The notes: generated by a model not told the origin, from the letters alone. DNA of 5,188 bases from Caulobacteraceae bacterium UBA6225 (GCA_002441055.1 DJWR01000203.1:1-5188); one strand, 5' to 3'; positions 1-5,188 are shown, counted from the stretch's first letter. Numbers and translations: made by a program.

Positions 1-14
1 CGAACCCTTGGGCG

Positions 15-70
15 CAGCAGGCGCCAACCGTCTCTCCCTCCCTCATGCGCCCCCAAGGCGCCGCCTGCTG
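15..70 (+). repeat. 9-bp inverted repeat just upstream of fliK start
   Basis: The arms CAGCAGGCG (15-23) and CGCCTGCTG (62-70) are exact reverse complements separated by 38 nt. The right arm ends 6 nt before the ATG at 77, where a Shine-Dalgarno sequence would normally lie. In an mRNA starting upstream, the pair could form a stem next to the fliK start. This is seen in sequence only. In GC-rich DNA a 9-bp match over this distance may be chance, so a function in translation control is a weak inference. Confidence 0.3.
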
Positions 71-76
71 GTCCCC

Positions 77-1621
77 ATGTCCTTTTCGCTGCTTCCCATC
101 GCTTCGCCCGTCCCAGCGCCCGCCGCTGGCGCCGCCGCCCCTGCCGGGCCCGGCGCGGCTGGCTTTGAGGACCTGCTGGCCGCCCTGTTCGGGGACGCGG
201 CGCAATCCCAGGCTCAGCCCCTGCCCGCGACCCAGACCATGGCGGGGGGCAAGATTCTCACGCCCGAGGGCGGTGAGGACATCGGCCCTGAGTCTGAAAC
301 TGAGGCTGACGCCGAATCCGCTGAGGCGACCATCCTGTCGCCAGAAGTCCAGACGGCGATCCCCGGACTGAGCCCGCCGCCCCCTGTGGCCGCCGCTGAT
401 CCAACGGCGCCGGTCGCTTCGACCCCTGTCGCACAGGCTCAGGTCGGCCAGGCCGCTGTGGCTGAGGCGCCTGCGCCAGCCCAAGCTGGTCTGCCTGTCG
501 ATGCGACGGATCAGGCCACCGAGGGCCCAGAAACCGCTGTTTTGCCCGCAGCCACCGCATCGGACGGCGACGAGCAGCCCGTCATGTCATCTCTGACGTC
601 AACCCAGACCACGGCGAACACAGCCGCCGCCGAAGGGCGCAAGGCTGAGGCCGCTCCCATGACCACCGGCGACGCCACGCCTCGTCCGGCCCCTGCCGCC
701 CAGCCCGCGCCGCAGGCTGCAGCCGCGCCGACCCCGCCCGCCGCCCAACCCACGGCTGCGCCGCCGCCGCCGGCCACCGCCGCCCAGGCCGGCGCTCAGC
801 CCATGCTGACCGCCGCCGCTGCGGCTGGCGTCGTGAGCCTGAAGGCTGGTCAGTCCGCCCCCTCTTCGGCGCCAGCACCTCAGGCCGAGAGCGACGACGC
901 GCCCGAGCCGGCGGTCGCCAAGGCCAGCCAGTTCGACGCCAAGAGCCCGTTCCCAGCGCAAAACGCCTCGCCCTTCGCCCTGCCGAACACCCCCGCGCCG
1001 ATCCTCGCCAAGGCTGACGGCGTGGCTGCGCCGACCCTTGAGCCGGTCCTTTCGGAAGCGCCGACCTCTGAGGCCGCGGACCTCGGCGGCCTTGATAGCC
1101 CCGACAGCGCCGGCCCCCTGGCCTCTGGTGCGATGACCGCGCCCGGGTCCGAGATCCGAGACGCCGCGCGTCCGGCGGCCACCGCAGCGACGGTCGCCGA
1201 CCTCGCCGCCCAGGTCTCCCGCCGGCTGGAAGGCCGCTCCACCCACTTCGATATCCAGCTGACCCCCGAGGGTCTGGGCCGGGTGGATGTGCGGGTGGAC
1301 ATCGACGCCCAGGGCAAGCTCACCGCCGCCATGGCCTTTGACAATCCCCACGCCGCCAACGAGATGCGCGGCCGCTCGGGCGAGTTGATGCGCGCCCTGG
1401 AACAGGCCGGCTTCGACCTGTCTGGGGGCCTGTCCTTCAACTCCCCCCAGGATCAGCGGGGTGGCGGCCAGTTCGCCGACCAGGCGCCTGAGCGTGAGGC
1501 CTGGCAGGGCCGCGCCTTCCAGAACGCCATGGGCGTGGCCGATGAGGCCGACACCGCCGTGGTCGCCGCCCGTCTCTATCAGCAACGCCAGTCGCCGACC
1601 GGCGTCGACCTTCGGATCTAG
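77..1621 (+). CDS. fliK: Flagellar hook-length control protein FliK
   Basis: FliK is a secreted ruler that sets hook length and switches the flagellar type III export gate from hook to filament substrates. From the ATG at 77 the protein has 514 residues. Residues 1 to about 365 are low-complexity and dominated by Ala, Pro, Gln and Thr, as usual for the extended part of FliK. Residues about 370-455 match the conserved Flg_hook C-terminal domain, with FDIQLTPEGLGRVDV starting near residue 391, then an amphipathic helix rich in Glu and Arg and the segment GFDLSGGLSFN. A short Gln-rich tail follows. The frame stays open to the left edge through a TTG at 8, but the upstream translation looks non-native, so ATG 77 (MSFSLLPIASP) is preferred although no good Shine-Dalgarno precedes it. 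flgD follows after 9 nt, so the two are surely cotranscribed. The promoter must lie left of the window. Family identity is firm; the start is less so. Confidence 0.88.
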   Translation: MSFSLLPIASPVPAPAAGAAAPAGPGAAGFEDLLAALFGDAAQSQAQPLPATQTMAGGKILTPEGGEDIGPESETEADAESAEATILSPEVQTAIPGLSPPPPVAAADPTAPVASTPVAQAQVGQAAVAEAPAPAQAGLPVDATDQATEGPETAVLPAATASDGDEQPVMSSLTSTQTTANTAAAEGRKAEAAPMTTGDATPRPAPAAQPAPQAAAAPTPPAAQPTAAPPPPATAAQAGAQPMLTAAAAAGVVSLKAGQSAPSSAPAPQAESDDAPEPAVAKASQFDAKSPFPAQNASPFALPNTPAPILAKADGVAAPTLEPVLSEAPTSEAADLGGLDSPDSAGPLASGAMTAPGSEIRDAARPAATAATVADLAAQVSRRLEGRSTHFDIQLTPEGLGRVDVRVDIDAQGKLTAAMAFDNPHAANEMRGRSGELMRALEQAGFDLSGGLSFNSPQDQRGGGQFADQAPEREAWQGRAFQNAMGVADEADTAVVAARLYQQRQSPTGVDLRI

Positions 1622-1630
1622 AGAAGCCCC

Positions 1631-2368
1631 ATGGAAACCAACGCCGTCTCCAATCCGCAGAGCGCCGTCTCCACCAGCGTGGGCAACCAGCGGCTGGCTG
1701 AGAGCTTCGACACCTTCCTGGTGCTGCTCACCAGCCAGATGAAGAATCAGGACCCGCTCTCGCCGATGGATTCCGGGGACTTCACCCAGCAGATCGTCCA
1801 GATGACCGGAGTCGAGCAGCAACTTCTGACCAACGACCTGCTCAAGCAGCTGGTGGGAACCTCAGGTGAAGGGGTCGCAGACGCCGTCAGTCTGATCGGC
1901 AAGCAGGTTCGCGCGGCCACCGAGGAGGCCGCCCTCGCCGACAAGTCCGCTGACTGGATCTTCCGCCTCGATCGGGAGGCCCAGAGCGTCAAGGTCGAGG
2001 TCCTCGACGACAAGGGCTCCATCGTCCACGTCGAAGCCCTGGAGAATGTCGAGGGCGGTGAGCACGACTTCCGCTGGGACGGTAAGAATGTGCTGGGCGT
2101 CCAGCAGCCGGACGGCGGAACCTACACCCTGCGCATCACCGCCACCGACTCCGCCGGCGCGACGGTGCGCCACAACACCTTCATCCAGGGCCTGGTCCGG
2201 GCCGTGGAGCAGGTGGATGGCCAGACCTACGTCACCATCGGCGGCAGCCGGGCGCTCTGGCAGACGATCAGCAGCATCGGCCTCCCGCCGACCACCACGA
2301 CCACCACAGGCGGCGCCCCCGCCCCCAGTAACACGAGCGGCGACGAAACGCCGGCGCTGGCGGCCTGA
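1631..2368 (+). CDS. flgD: Flagellar hook assembly (cap) protein FlgD
   Basis: FlgD sits as a cap on the growing hook and guides insertion of FlgE subunits outside the cell; it is exported by the flagellar type III system and has no cleaved signal peptide. The 245-residue length is normal. Residues 26-64 carry the FlgD N-terminal signature: FDTFLVLLTSQMKNQDPL, then Pro/Asp, then FTQQIVQMTGVEQ. Residues about 108-185 form the FlgD Ig-like domain, including HDFRWDGKN (145-153) and PDGGTYTLRI (160-169). The segment to about 217 (VTIGGSRALW) resembles the Tudor-like part of FlgD. The last 27 residues are an odd low-complexity tail with six Thr in a row (221-226), then Gly, Pro, Ser and Asp. GAGAAG at 1621-1626, 4 nt before ATG, is a good ribosome binding site and fixes the start. 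The gene lies between fliK and flgE, the expected hook-operon order. Confidence 0.95.
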   Translation: METNAVSNPQSAVSTSVGNQRLAESFDTFLVLLTSQMKNQDPLSPMDSGDFTQQIVQMTGVEQQLLTNDLLKQLVGTSGEGVADAVSLIGKQVRAATEEAALADKSADWIFRLDREAQSVKVEVLDDKGSIVHVEALENVEGGEHDFRWDGKNVLGVQQPDGGTYTLRITATDSAGATVRHNTFIQGLVRAVEQVDGQTYVTIGGSRALWQTISSIGLPPTTTTTTGGAPAPSNTSGDETPALAA

Positions 2369-2427
2369 CCGCGCCCGGAACGGACGCAGCCGCCCCTCAA
2401 GTCTCAACCAAGAAGGCAAACACCCCC

Positions 2428-3813
2428 ATGAGCATCAACAGCGCCATGCTCGCCGGCGTCTCGGGATTGACCGCCAATTCCTCCGCGCTGGCGGCGATCT
2501 CCGATAACATCGCCAACATCAACACCGTCGCCTACAAGCGCAATCAGGTGAACTTCGCCAACATCGTGACCGCCCAGGCGGTGACGGGGCGCTACAGCGC
2601 CGGCGGCGTCCAGGGCCTGACGCGCCAGTACATCAGCCAGCAGGGGCTGATCCAGAGCGCCAACGCCTCCACTGACCTCGCCATCGCCGGCGACGGCTTC
2701 TTCATCGTCACCGAGAAGGGCGCGGGCCTGACCGACGCCGACAAGCGGGTCTTCACCCGGGCCGGGTCGTTCAGCGTCGACGCTGACGGCTTCCTGCGTA
2801 ATGACGCCGGCTTCTTCCTGCAGGGCTGGCCGATCGCCGCCGACGGGACCATCGACTACAACCCGTCCGACCTGAACGAGCTGGACTCGATCAACGTCAA
2901 GAACCTGGGCTCGGCCGTTCAGGCCACGGCCAACGTCGTCATCAACGCCAATCTGGACAAGCGCCAGACCATCTCGGCGGCCGAAGGCACCTATGACGCC
3001 ACCACCCGTTCCATGGCCGACTGGGAGGAAAACGCCGACCCGCTGACCGGCACCCAGCCGGACTTCAGCATCGAGATGAACGTCGTCGACACCATGGGCG
3101 GCGCCCACAAGGTGTCCATCAGCCTGCTGCGCAGCGACGCCAACCCCAATGAGTGGCACGCCGAAATCTACGCCATCCCGGCTGGCGACATCACGGGCGG
3201 CCCCTCCGGCCAGATCGCCGACGGCCTGATCATGTTCAATCAGGACGGCACCATCGACCTTACCAACACCACCCTGTTCGGCGCGGCCGGCGCGGCCCCG
3301 ACCATCAGCCTGGGCGCCTCCGGCACCGTGGCCACGCCGCGGTGGGATGACGCCCTGGGAGTCGGGGCCCAGGACATCACCTTCGATCTGGACAAGCTGA
3401 CCCAGTACGCCAACGCCTCCACGGTCCGCCTGGTGAATCCGGACGGCGCCACGGTGGGCACGGTGGTCGGCGTGGAGGTGGATGAGGCGGGTATCGTCTC
3501 GGCCATCTTCGACAACAGCCAGGTCCGGCAGATCGCCCGGGTGGGCGTCGCCACCTTCACCAATCCCGATGGTCTGCAGGCGGTCAGCGGCAACGCCTAC
3601 CGTGGCACGATCGACAGCGGTGAGTATGTGATCAAGCTCCCGGGCCAGGGCGGGGCCGGCGCCATTTCCCCCTCCACCCTCGAAAACTCCACAGTGGACA
3701 TGTCAGCCGAGTTTACGGGCCTGATCACCACTCAGAAAGCTTACTCGGCCAGCTCCCGCATTATCACCACGGCCGACCAGATGCTGGATGAACTTATCAG
3801 TATGCGCCGATAA
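2428..3813 (+). CDS. flgE: Flagellar hook protein FlgE
   Basis: FlgE polymerises into the hook, the universal joint between basal body and filament. The protein has 461 residues. The N-terminal rod/hook motif (residues 3-36) contains LAAISDNIANINTVAYKR. STDLAIAGDGFFIV (81-94) and RAGSFSVDADGFLRNDAGFF (111-130) are hallmarks of the FlgE/F/G family. Residues about 165-375 form the variable FlaE-type surface domain. Residues 372-393 and the C-terminal helix (about 418-461, with LENSTVDMSAEF and ITTADQMLDELISM) complete the D0/D1 core, so the gene is intact. It is longer than the roughly 400-residue enteric hook protein but, as I recall, clearly shorter than the near-600-residue Caulobacter crescentus hook protein. 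The start is supported by AGAAGG at 2411-2416, 11 nt upstream, slightly far. A 59-nt gap separates it from flgD with no visible promoter or terminator. The stop codon lies in the loop of a hairpin. Confidence 0.95.
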   Translation: MSINSAMLAGVSGLTANSSALAAISDNIANINTVAYKRNQVNFANIVTAQAVTGRYSAGGVQGLTRQYISQQGLIQSANASTDLAIAGDGFFIVTEKGAGLTDADKRVFTRAGSFSVDADGFLRNDAGFFLQGWPIAADGTIDYNPSDLNELDSINVKNLGSAVQATANVVINANLDKRQTISAAEGTYDATTRSMADWEENADPLTGTQPDFSIEMNVVDTMGGAHKVSISLLRSDANPNEWHAEIYAIPAGDITGGPSGQIADGLIMFNQDGTIDLTNTTLFGAAGAAPTISLGASGTVATPRWDDALGVGAQDITFDLDKLTQYANASTVRLVNPDGATVGTVVGVEVDEAGIVSAIFDNSQVRQIARVGVATFTNPDGLQAVSGNAYRGTIDSGEYVIKLPGQGGAGAISPSTLENSTVDMSAEFTGLITTQKAYSASSRIITTADQMLDELISMRR

Positions 3814-3829
3814 CTTGGCGCATAACTGA
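3797..3829 (+). terminator. Hairpin enclosing the flgE stop codon; terminator-like, no T-tract
   Basis: TATGCGCC (3801-3808) and GGCGCATA (3817-3824) form a perfect 8-bp stem around an 8-nt loop that contains the TAA stop (3811-3813). With A3825 bulged, four more pairs (3797-3800 with 3826-3829) extend it to 12 bp. No run of T follows, only ATTTAG, so it is not a classical intrinsic terminator. It could be a 3'-end stabiliser, an attenuator between the hook operon and sciP, or a Rho-assisted stop. The structure is seen in sequence; the role is inferred. Confidence 0.55.
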
Positions 3830-3831
3830 GA

Positions 3832-3874
3832 TTTAGTGAAGGTTAATCCCTTCTGAAATCTCTAACTGTATCAT
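3832..3874 (+). promoter_or_regulatory. Candidate CtrA-controlled promoter of sciP
   Basis: CtrA recognises TTAA-N7-TTAA. Here TTTA (3832-3835), TTAA (3843-3846) and TGAA (3854-3857) are each separated by exactly 7 nt, giving two overlapping near-matches with one mismatch each that share the perfect central TTAA. A -10-like TATCAT lies at 3869-3874, so the CtrA-like sites cover the -35 area, typical of CtrA-activated promoters. Transcription would begin near 3881, giving a leader of about 110 nt. The region is visibly AT-richer than the flanking genes. In Caulobacter sciP is known to be CtrA-activated, which supports this reading. The exact promoter is inferred. Confidence 0.55.
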
Positions 3875-3921
3875 TTCAGTACACGGGGGGATCAAATGGT
3901 TACTGCCTTTTTCACTATCGA

Positions 3922-3926
3922 GATTC
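3922..3926 (+). promoter_or_regulatory. GANTC (CcrM-type) methylation site in sciP leader
   Basis: GATTC matches GANTC, the target of the cell-cycle methyltransferase CcrM in alphaproteobacteria. It is the only such site I found in the flgE-sciP gap and lies about 48 nt downstream of the candidate -10 element. Methylation state could in principle affect regulator binding. A GANTC occurs often by chance and others lie in the coding regions, so a regulatory role is speculative. Confidence 0.3.
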
Positions 3927-3991
3927 ACCAGCTGTTATGGCAGCCCGGCTATGGTCTGGCTCAACGATGATGGTGTGAAGGGCGTAAAGCC

Positions 3992-4282
3992 ATGTTGCAA
4001 CAACAACAACAGACCCGAACCAACAGCCGCGGCGAGCCCTATGTGATCGGCCCGACCGGTGCGCCCCTGACCCTGGCCGACCTGCCGCCCGCCGATACCG
4101 GGCGCTGGGTGATCCGTCGCAAGGCTGAGGTCGTGGCGGCGGTTCGTGGCGGCCTGCTGAGCCTGGAGGACGCCCTGACGCGCTATGGCCTGACGTCAGA
4201 GGAATTCCTCGCCTGGCAAAAGTCGATCGAGCGTCACGGCCTCGCCGGCCTGCGGACCACCCGACTGCAACAGTATCGCTGA
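3992..4282 (+). CDS. sciP: SciP-family (DUF1153) small CtrA inhibitory protein
   Basis: SciP is a small helix-turn-helix regulator. In Caulobacter crescentus it binds CtrA and blocks RNA polymerase recruitment at CtrA-activated promoters in swarmer cells, and it is degraded by Lon. This 96-residue protein has the conserved DUF1153 core: EPYVIGPTGAPLTLADLPP (15-33), RWVIRRKAEVVAAVRGG (38-54), SLEDALTRYGLTSEEFLAW (57-75) and the C-terminal GLAGLRTTRLQQYR. Residues about 39-85 form the predicted HTH, basic at RRK and RH. The N-terminus is unusual: five Gln in a row (3-7), written mostly as CAA, a codon disfavoured in such GC-rich DNA. GAAGGG at 3977-3982, 9 nt before ATG, supports the start. It stands alone as a transcription unit between its own promoter region and a strong terminator. 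The position just after flgE matches the Caulobacter order and fits feedback on flagellar transcription. Identity is strong; function is by homology. Confidence 0.92.
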   Translation: MLQQQQQTRTNSRGEPYVIGPTGAPLTLADLPPADTGRWVIRRKAEVVAAVRGGLLSLEDALTRYGLTSEEFLAWQKSIERHGLAGLRTTRLQQYR

Positions 4283-4316
4283 GCCTCTTCTCCCCCAGGA
4301 TCGGTTCGCGAGAATG

Positions 4317-4347
4317 GCGGCCGCGCTTCACAGCGCGGCCGCTTTTT
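4317..4347 (+). terminator. Rho-independent terminator after sciP
   Basis: GCGGCCGCGC (4317-4326) pairs perfectly with GCGCGGCCGC (4333-4342) around a 6-nt loop (TTCACA), followed directly by five T (4343-4347). This is a textbook intrinsic terminator 34 nt after the sciP stop. It separates sciP from the next gene, which therefore needs its own promoter. Confidence 0.92.
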
Positions 4348-4375
4348 CGTGTCGCGCCGACGGGAAGCCTGACCG

Positions 4376-4391
4376 TGGCACGACTGTCGCA
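4376..4391 (+). promoter_or_regulatory. Sigma-54 (RpoN) -24/-12 type promoter candidate
   Basis: TGGCACG (4376-4382) is a perfect -24 block; after ACTG comes TCGC (4387-4390, consensus TTGC) and A. The invariant GG (4377-4378) and GC (4389-4390) are separated by exactly 10 nt, the spacing sigma-54 requires. Transcription would start near 4402, which leaves a short leader before the ribosome binding site at 4415. It lies after the sciP terminator and before a gene that needs a promoter. Only one base of the -12 block departs from consensus. No activator site was identified. Confidence 0.55.
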
Positions 4392-4414
4392 GCCCTCTGC
4401 CTAAAATGGGCTGT

Positions 4415-4420
4415 GGGAGG
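4415..4420 (+). promoter_or_regulatory. Shine-Dalgarno site that fixes the GTG start at 4427
   Basis: GGGAGG lies 6 nt before GTG 4427, an ideal distance. The alternative in-frame ATG at 4406 would place this site inside the gene and has no ribosome binding site of its own. It would also fall only a few nucleotides after the predicted transcription start. Confidence 0.75.
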
Positions 4421-4426
4421 TGTGTC

Positions 4427-4813
4427 GTGTCAAAAGAGGACAGTTTCTGGTTTGCAATCGCCGGGGCGGTGGTCTGGCTGGCGGCGACCCTGTTCTACGC
4501 CGCCTTCGCCGGCGGGCTGATTGAGCAGGCCTTCTGGTTCTACACCCTGAACGCGGCGCTGGTGGCGGCGGCCATCGCCTTCTTCTTTCACCTGACGGCG
4601 CGGCTGAGACGCCTGCCGCAGCGGCGGCGCGCCGCGGCCGCCCTCGCCTTCAGCGCCCCTGGCCTGCTGGGCTCCCTCCTGGTCCTGGCCCTGTTCGACA
4701 CCCTGTTGCCGGATCTGCCCCCTGAAAGCCTGGGCCGCTACGGCGCCTTCGTGGCGGTGGCCTATGGGGTGCTGGCGCTGCTGGCCCTAGAGCGGCCGGC
4801 TCGAACCGCCTGA
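4427..4813 (+). CDS. Four-helix integral membrane protein of unknown function (DUF5367-like?)
   Basis: I do not recognise this gene with confidence. From GTG 4427 it encodes 128 residues with four hydrophobic segments at about 7-29, 35-56, 70-93 and 104-121. The loop between segments 2 and 3 (ARLRRLPQRRR, 58-68) is strongly basic and should be cytoplasmic, which places both termini in the cytoplasm and leaves the short LPDLPPES loop (94-101) outside. Aromatic residues cluster at the ends of segments 1 and 2 (FWF, FWFY). There is no signal peptide cleavage site, no catalytic motif and no cysteine in this version. Size and layout recall DUF5367 membrane proteins, but that is from memory and tentative. 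A sigma-54-like element precedes it, hinting at control linked to the neighbouring flagellar genes. Its last 27 bp overlap the convergent resolvase gene. GC-rich codon use matches the neighbours, so the gene looks native and real. Confidence 0.8.
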   Translation: MSKEDSFWFAIAGAVVWLAATLFYAAFAGGLIEQAFWFYTLNAALVAAAIAFFFHLTARLRRLPQRRRAAAALAFSAPGLLGSLLVLALFDTLLPDLPPESLGRYGAFVAVAYGVLALLALERPARTA

Positions 4814-5188
4814 CAGGCCGGGGCCCGGCTGAACGCCGCCGTCGGCCATCCGCCGGACGCGCACGATGATCCGCTCCCGTTCGCCCGCCCGCCGCTCCAC
4901 CAGCAGGCGCGCCACCTGGGCGTCGTCGTGGAAAGCGTAACCCTTGATAGCGTCGAGGATAGCCTTGGCCAGGTTGTCGAGATCAAGCCACGGCGGGTCG
5001 CCCACATATTCCATGGCGATCTCCACGGCATAGTCCCCCCAGGCTGGCCGAGACCCCCGCCAGGCCTTGCGGAAAAACTCGTAGATCAGGGGCTTGTAGT
5101 ACTTGGCCTGGGTGGTCAGGCCATCGACCACGACCTCCAGATCGCCTTCGCCCTCCCGGGCGCGCACCTTGCCGTGGTGGGTCCAGCC
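4787..5188 (-). CDS. RusA-family Holliday junction resolvase (5' end uncertain, may be cut by window edge)
   Basis: RusA enzymes are small dimeric, metal-dependent endonucleases that cut Holliday junctions in recombination and repair; many are of prophage origin. The reading frame runs from the right edge to TAG at 4789-4787. An in-frame GTG lies at 5167, giving 126 residues, but it has only a weak upstream purine stretch, and seven further codons are open to the edge, so the true start may lie outside. Numbered from that GTG, the signature DLDNLAKAILDAIKG (62-76) followed by HDDAQV (80-85) supplies the acidic residues Asp62, Asp64 and Asp81/82 and Lys68, which correspond to the catalytic Asp70, Asp72, Asp91 and Lys76 of E. 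coli RusA. The spacing is close to that of the E. coli enzyme. The last 20 or so residues are Gly/Pro-rich and dispensable-looking. It converges on the membrane gene. No other phage gene is in view, so a domesticated chromosomal copy is likely. Confidence 0.85.
   Translation of the reverse strand, partial: GWTHHGKVRAREGEGDLEVVVDGLTTQAKYYKPLIYEFFRKAWRGSRPAWGDYAVEIAMEYVGDPPWLDLDNLAKAILDAIKGYAFHDDAQVARLLVERRAGERERIIVRVRRMADGGVQPGPGLSGGSSRPL

Noticed and set aside
1..13. Possible remnant of a sigma-54 promoter (TTGG at 8-11) upstream of fliK
   Set aside because: The -24 half would lie outside the window, and no GC falls at the right spacing from any possible GG, so nothing supports it here.
599..1822. 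Long minus-strand reading frame (407 codons) opposite fliK and the start of flgD
   Set aside because: It is a shadow of the GC-rich, Ala/Pro-rich fliK frame. Its translation is Gly/Arg low-complexity with no recognisable domain, and it runs antisense to two well-supported genes.
2404..3159. Minus-strand reading frame of 251 codons opposite flgE
   Set aside because: The translation is repetitive Val/Gly/Asp without a domain, mirroring the codon bias of flgE on the other strand.
3150..3170. TGGCACG motifs inside flgE (near 3153 and 3602) as sigma-54 promoters
   Set aside because: Neither has a -12 GC block at the required spacing, and both lie in the middle of a coding region.
3915..4331. Minus-strand reading frame of 138 codons across sciP
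   Set aside because: It is antisense to a strongly conserved gene, crosses the sciP terminator, and gives an Arg/Gly/Ser-rich translation without a recognisable motif.
4406..4426. ATG at 4406 as the start of the membrane protein
   Set aside because: It has no ribosome binding site, whereas GGGAGG lies 6 nt before the in-frame GTG at 4427. The seven extra residues (MGCGRCV) look non-native.
4817..4829. GC-rich near-palindrome after the membrane gene stop as a terminator
   Set aside because: It is only a 5-bp stem with a 3-nt loop, lacks a T-tract on either strand, and lies within the resolvase coding region. Such short palindromes are common in this GC-rich DNA.

Overview
The window is GC-rich DNA of an alphaproteobacterium, most likely from the Caulobacterales (Caulobacter, Phenylobacterium or Brevundimonas type). 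The lineage call rests on the gene order hook-length control gene, flgD, flgE, then a small DUF1153/SciP-type regulator. I recall this order from Caulobacter, where the cell-cycle regulator SciP lies just downstream of the hook gene. CtrA-like half-sites and a CcrM-type GANTC site in front of the regulator fit the same picture.

Positions 1-3813 hold a plus-strand flagellar hook operon. fliK encodes an Ala/Pro-rich hook-length control protein with a conserved C-terminal domain. flgD, the hook cap, follows after 9 nt, and flgE, the hook protein, after a further 59 nt. Together they scaffold the hook (FlgD), build it (FlgE) and set its length (FliK). A strong hairpin encloses the flgE stop codon.

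Positions 3814-3991 form an AT-richer regulatory region with three CtrA-like half-sites 11 bp apart, a -10-like hexamer, one GANTC site and a possible 24-codon upstream ORF. It leads into sciP (3992-4282). SciP is known in Caulobacter to bind CtrA and damp CtrA-activated transcription, including that of flagellar genes. A textbook intrinsic terminator closes sciP.

Positions 4348-4813 hold a well-formed sigma-54-like -24/-12 element, then a Shine-Dalgarno sequence and a GTG-started gene for a four-helix membrane protein of unknown function (DUF5367-like at best). This gene overlaps by 27 bp, tail to tail, with a minus-strand RusA-family Holliday junction resolvase gene whose 5' end may lie beyond the right edge.

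No rRNA, tRNA, insertion sequence or CRISPR array is visible. I see no clearly new multi-gene system. The most interesting leads are the sigma-54-like promoter on the unknown membrane gene, the phased CtrA-like sites before sciP, and the hairpin over the flgE stop.
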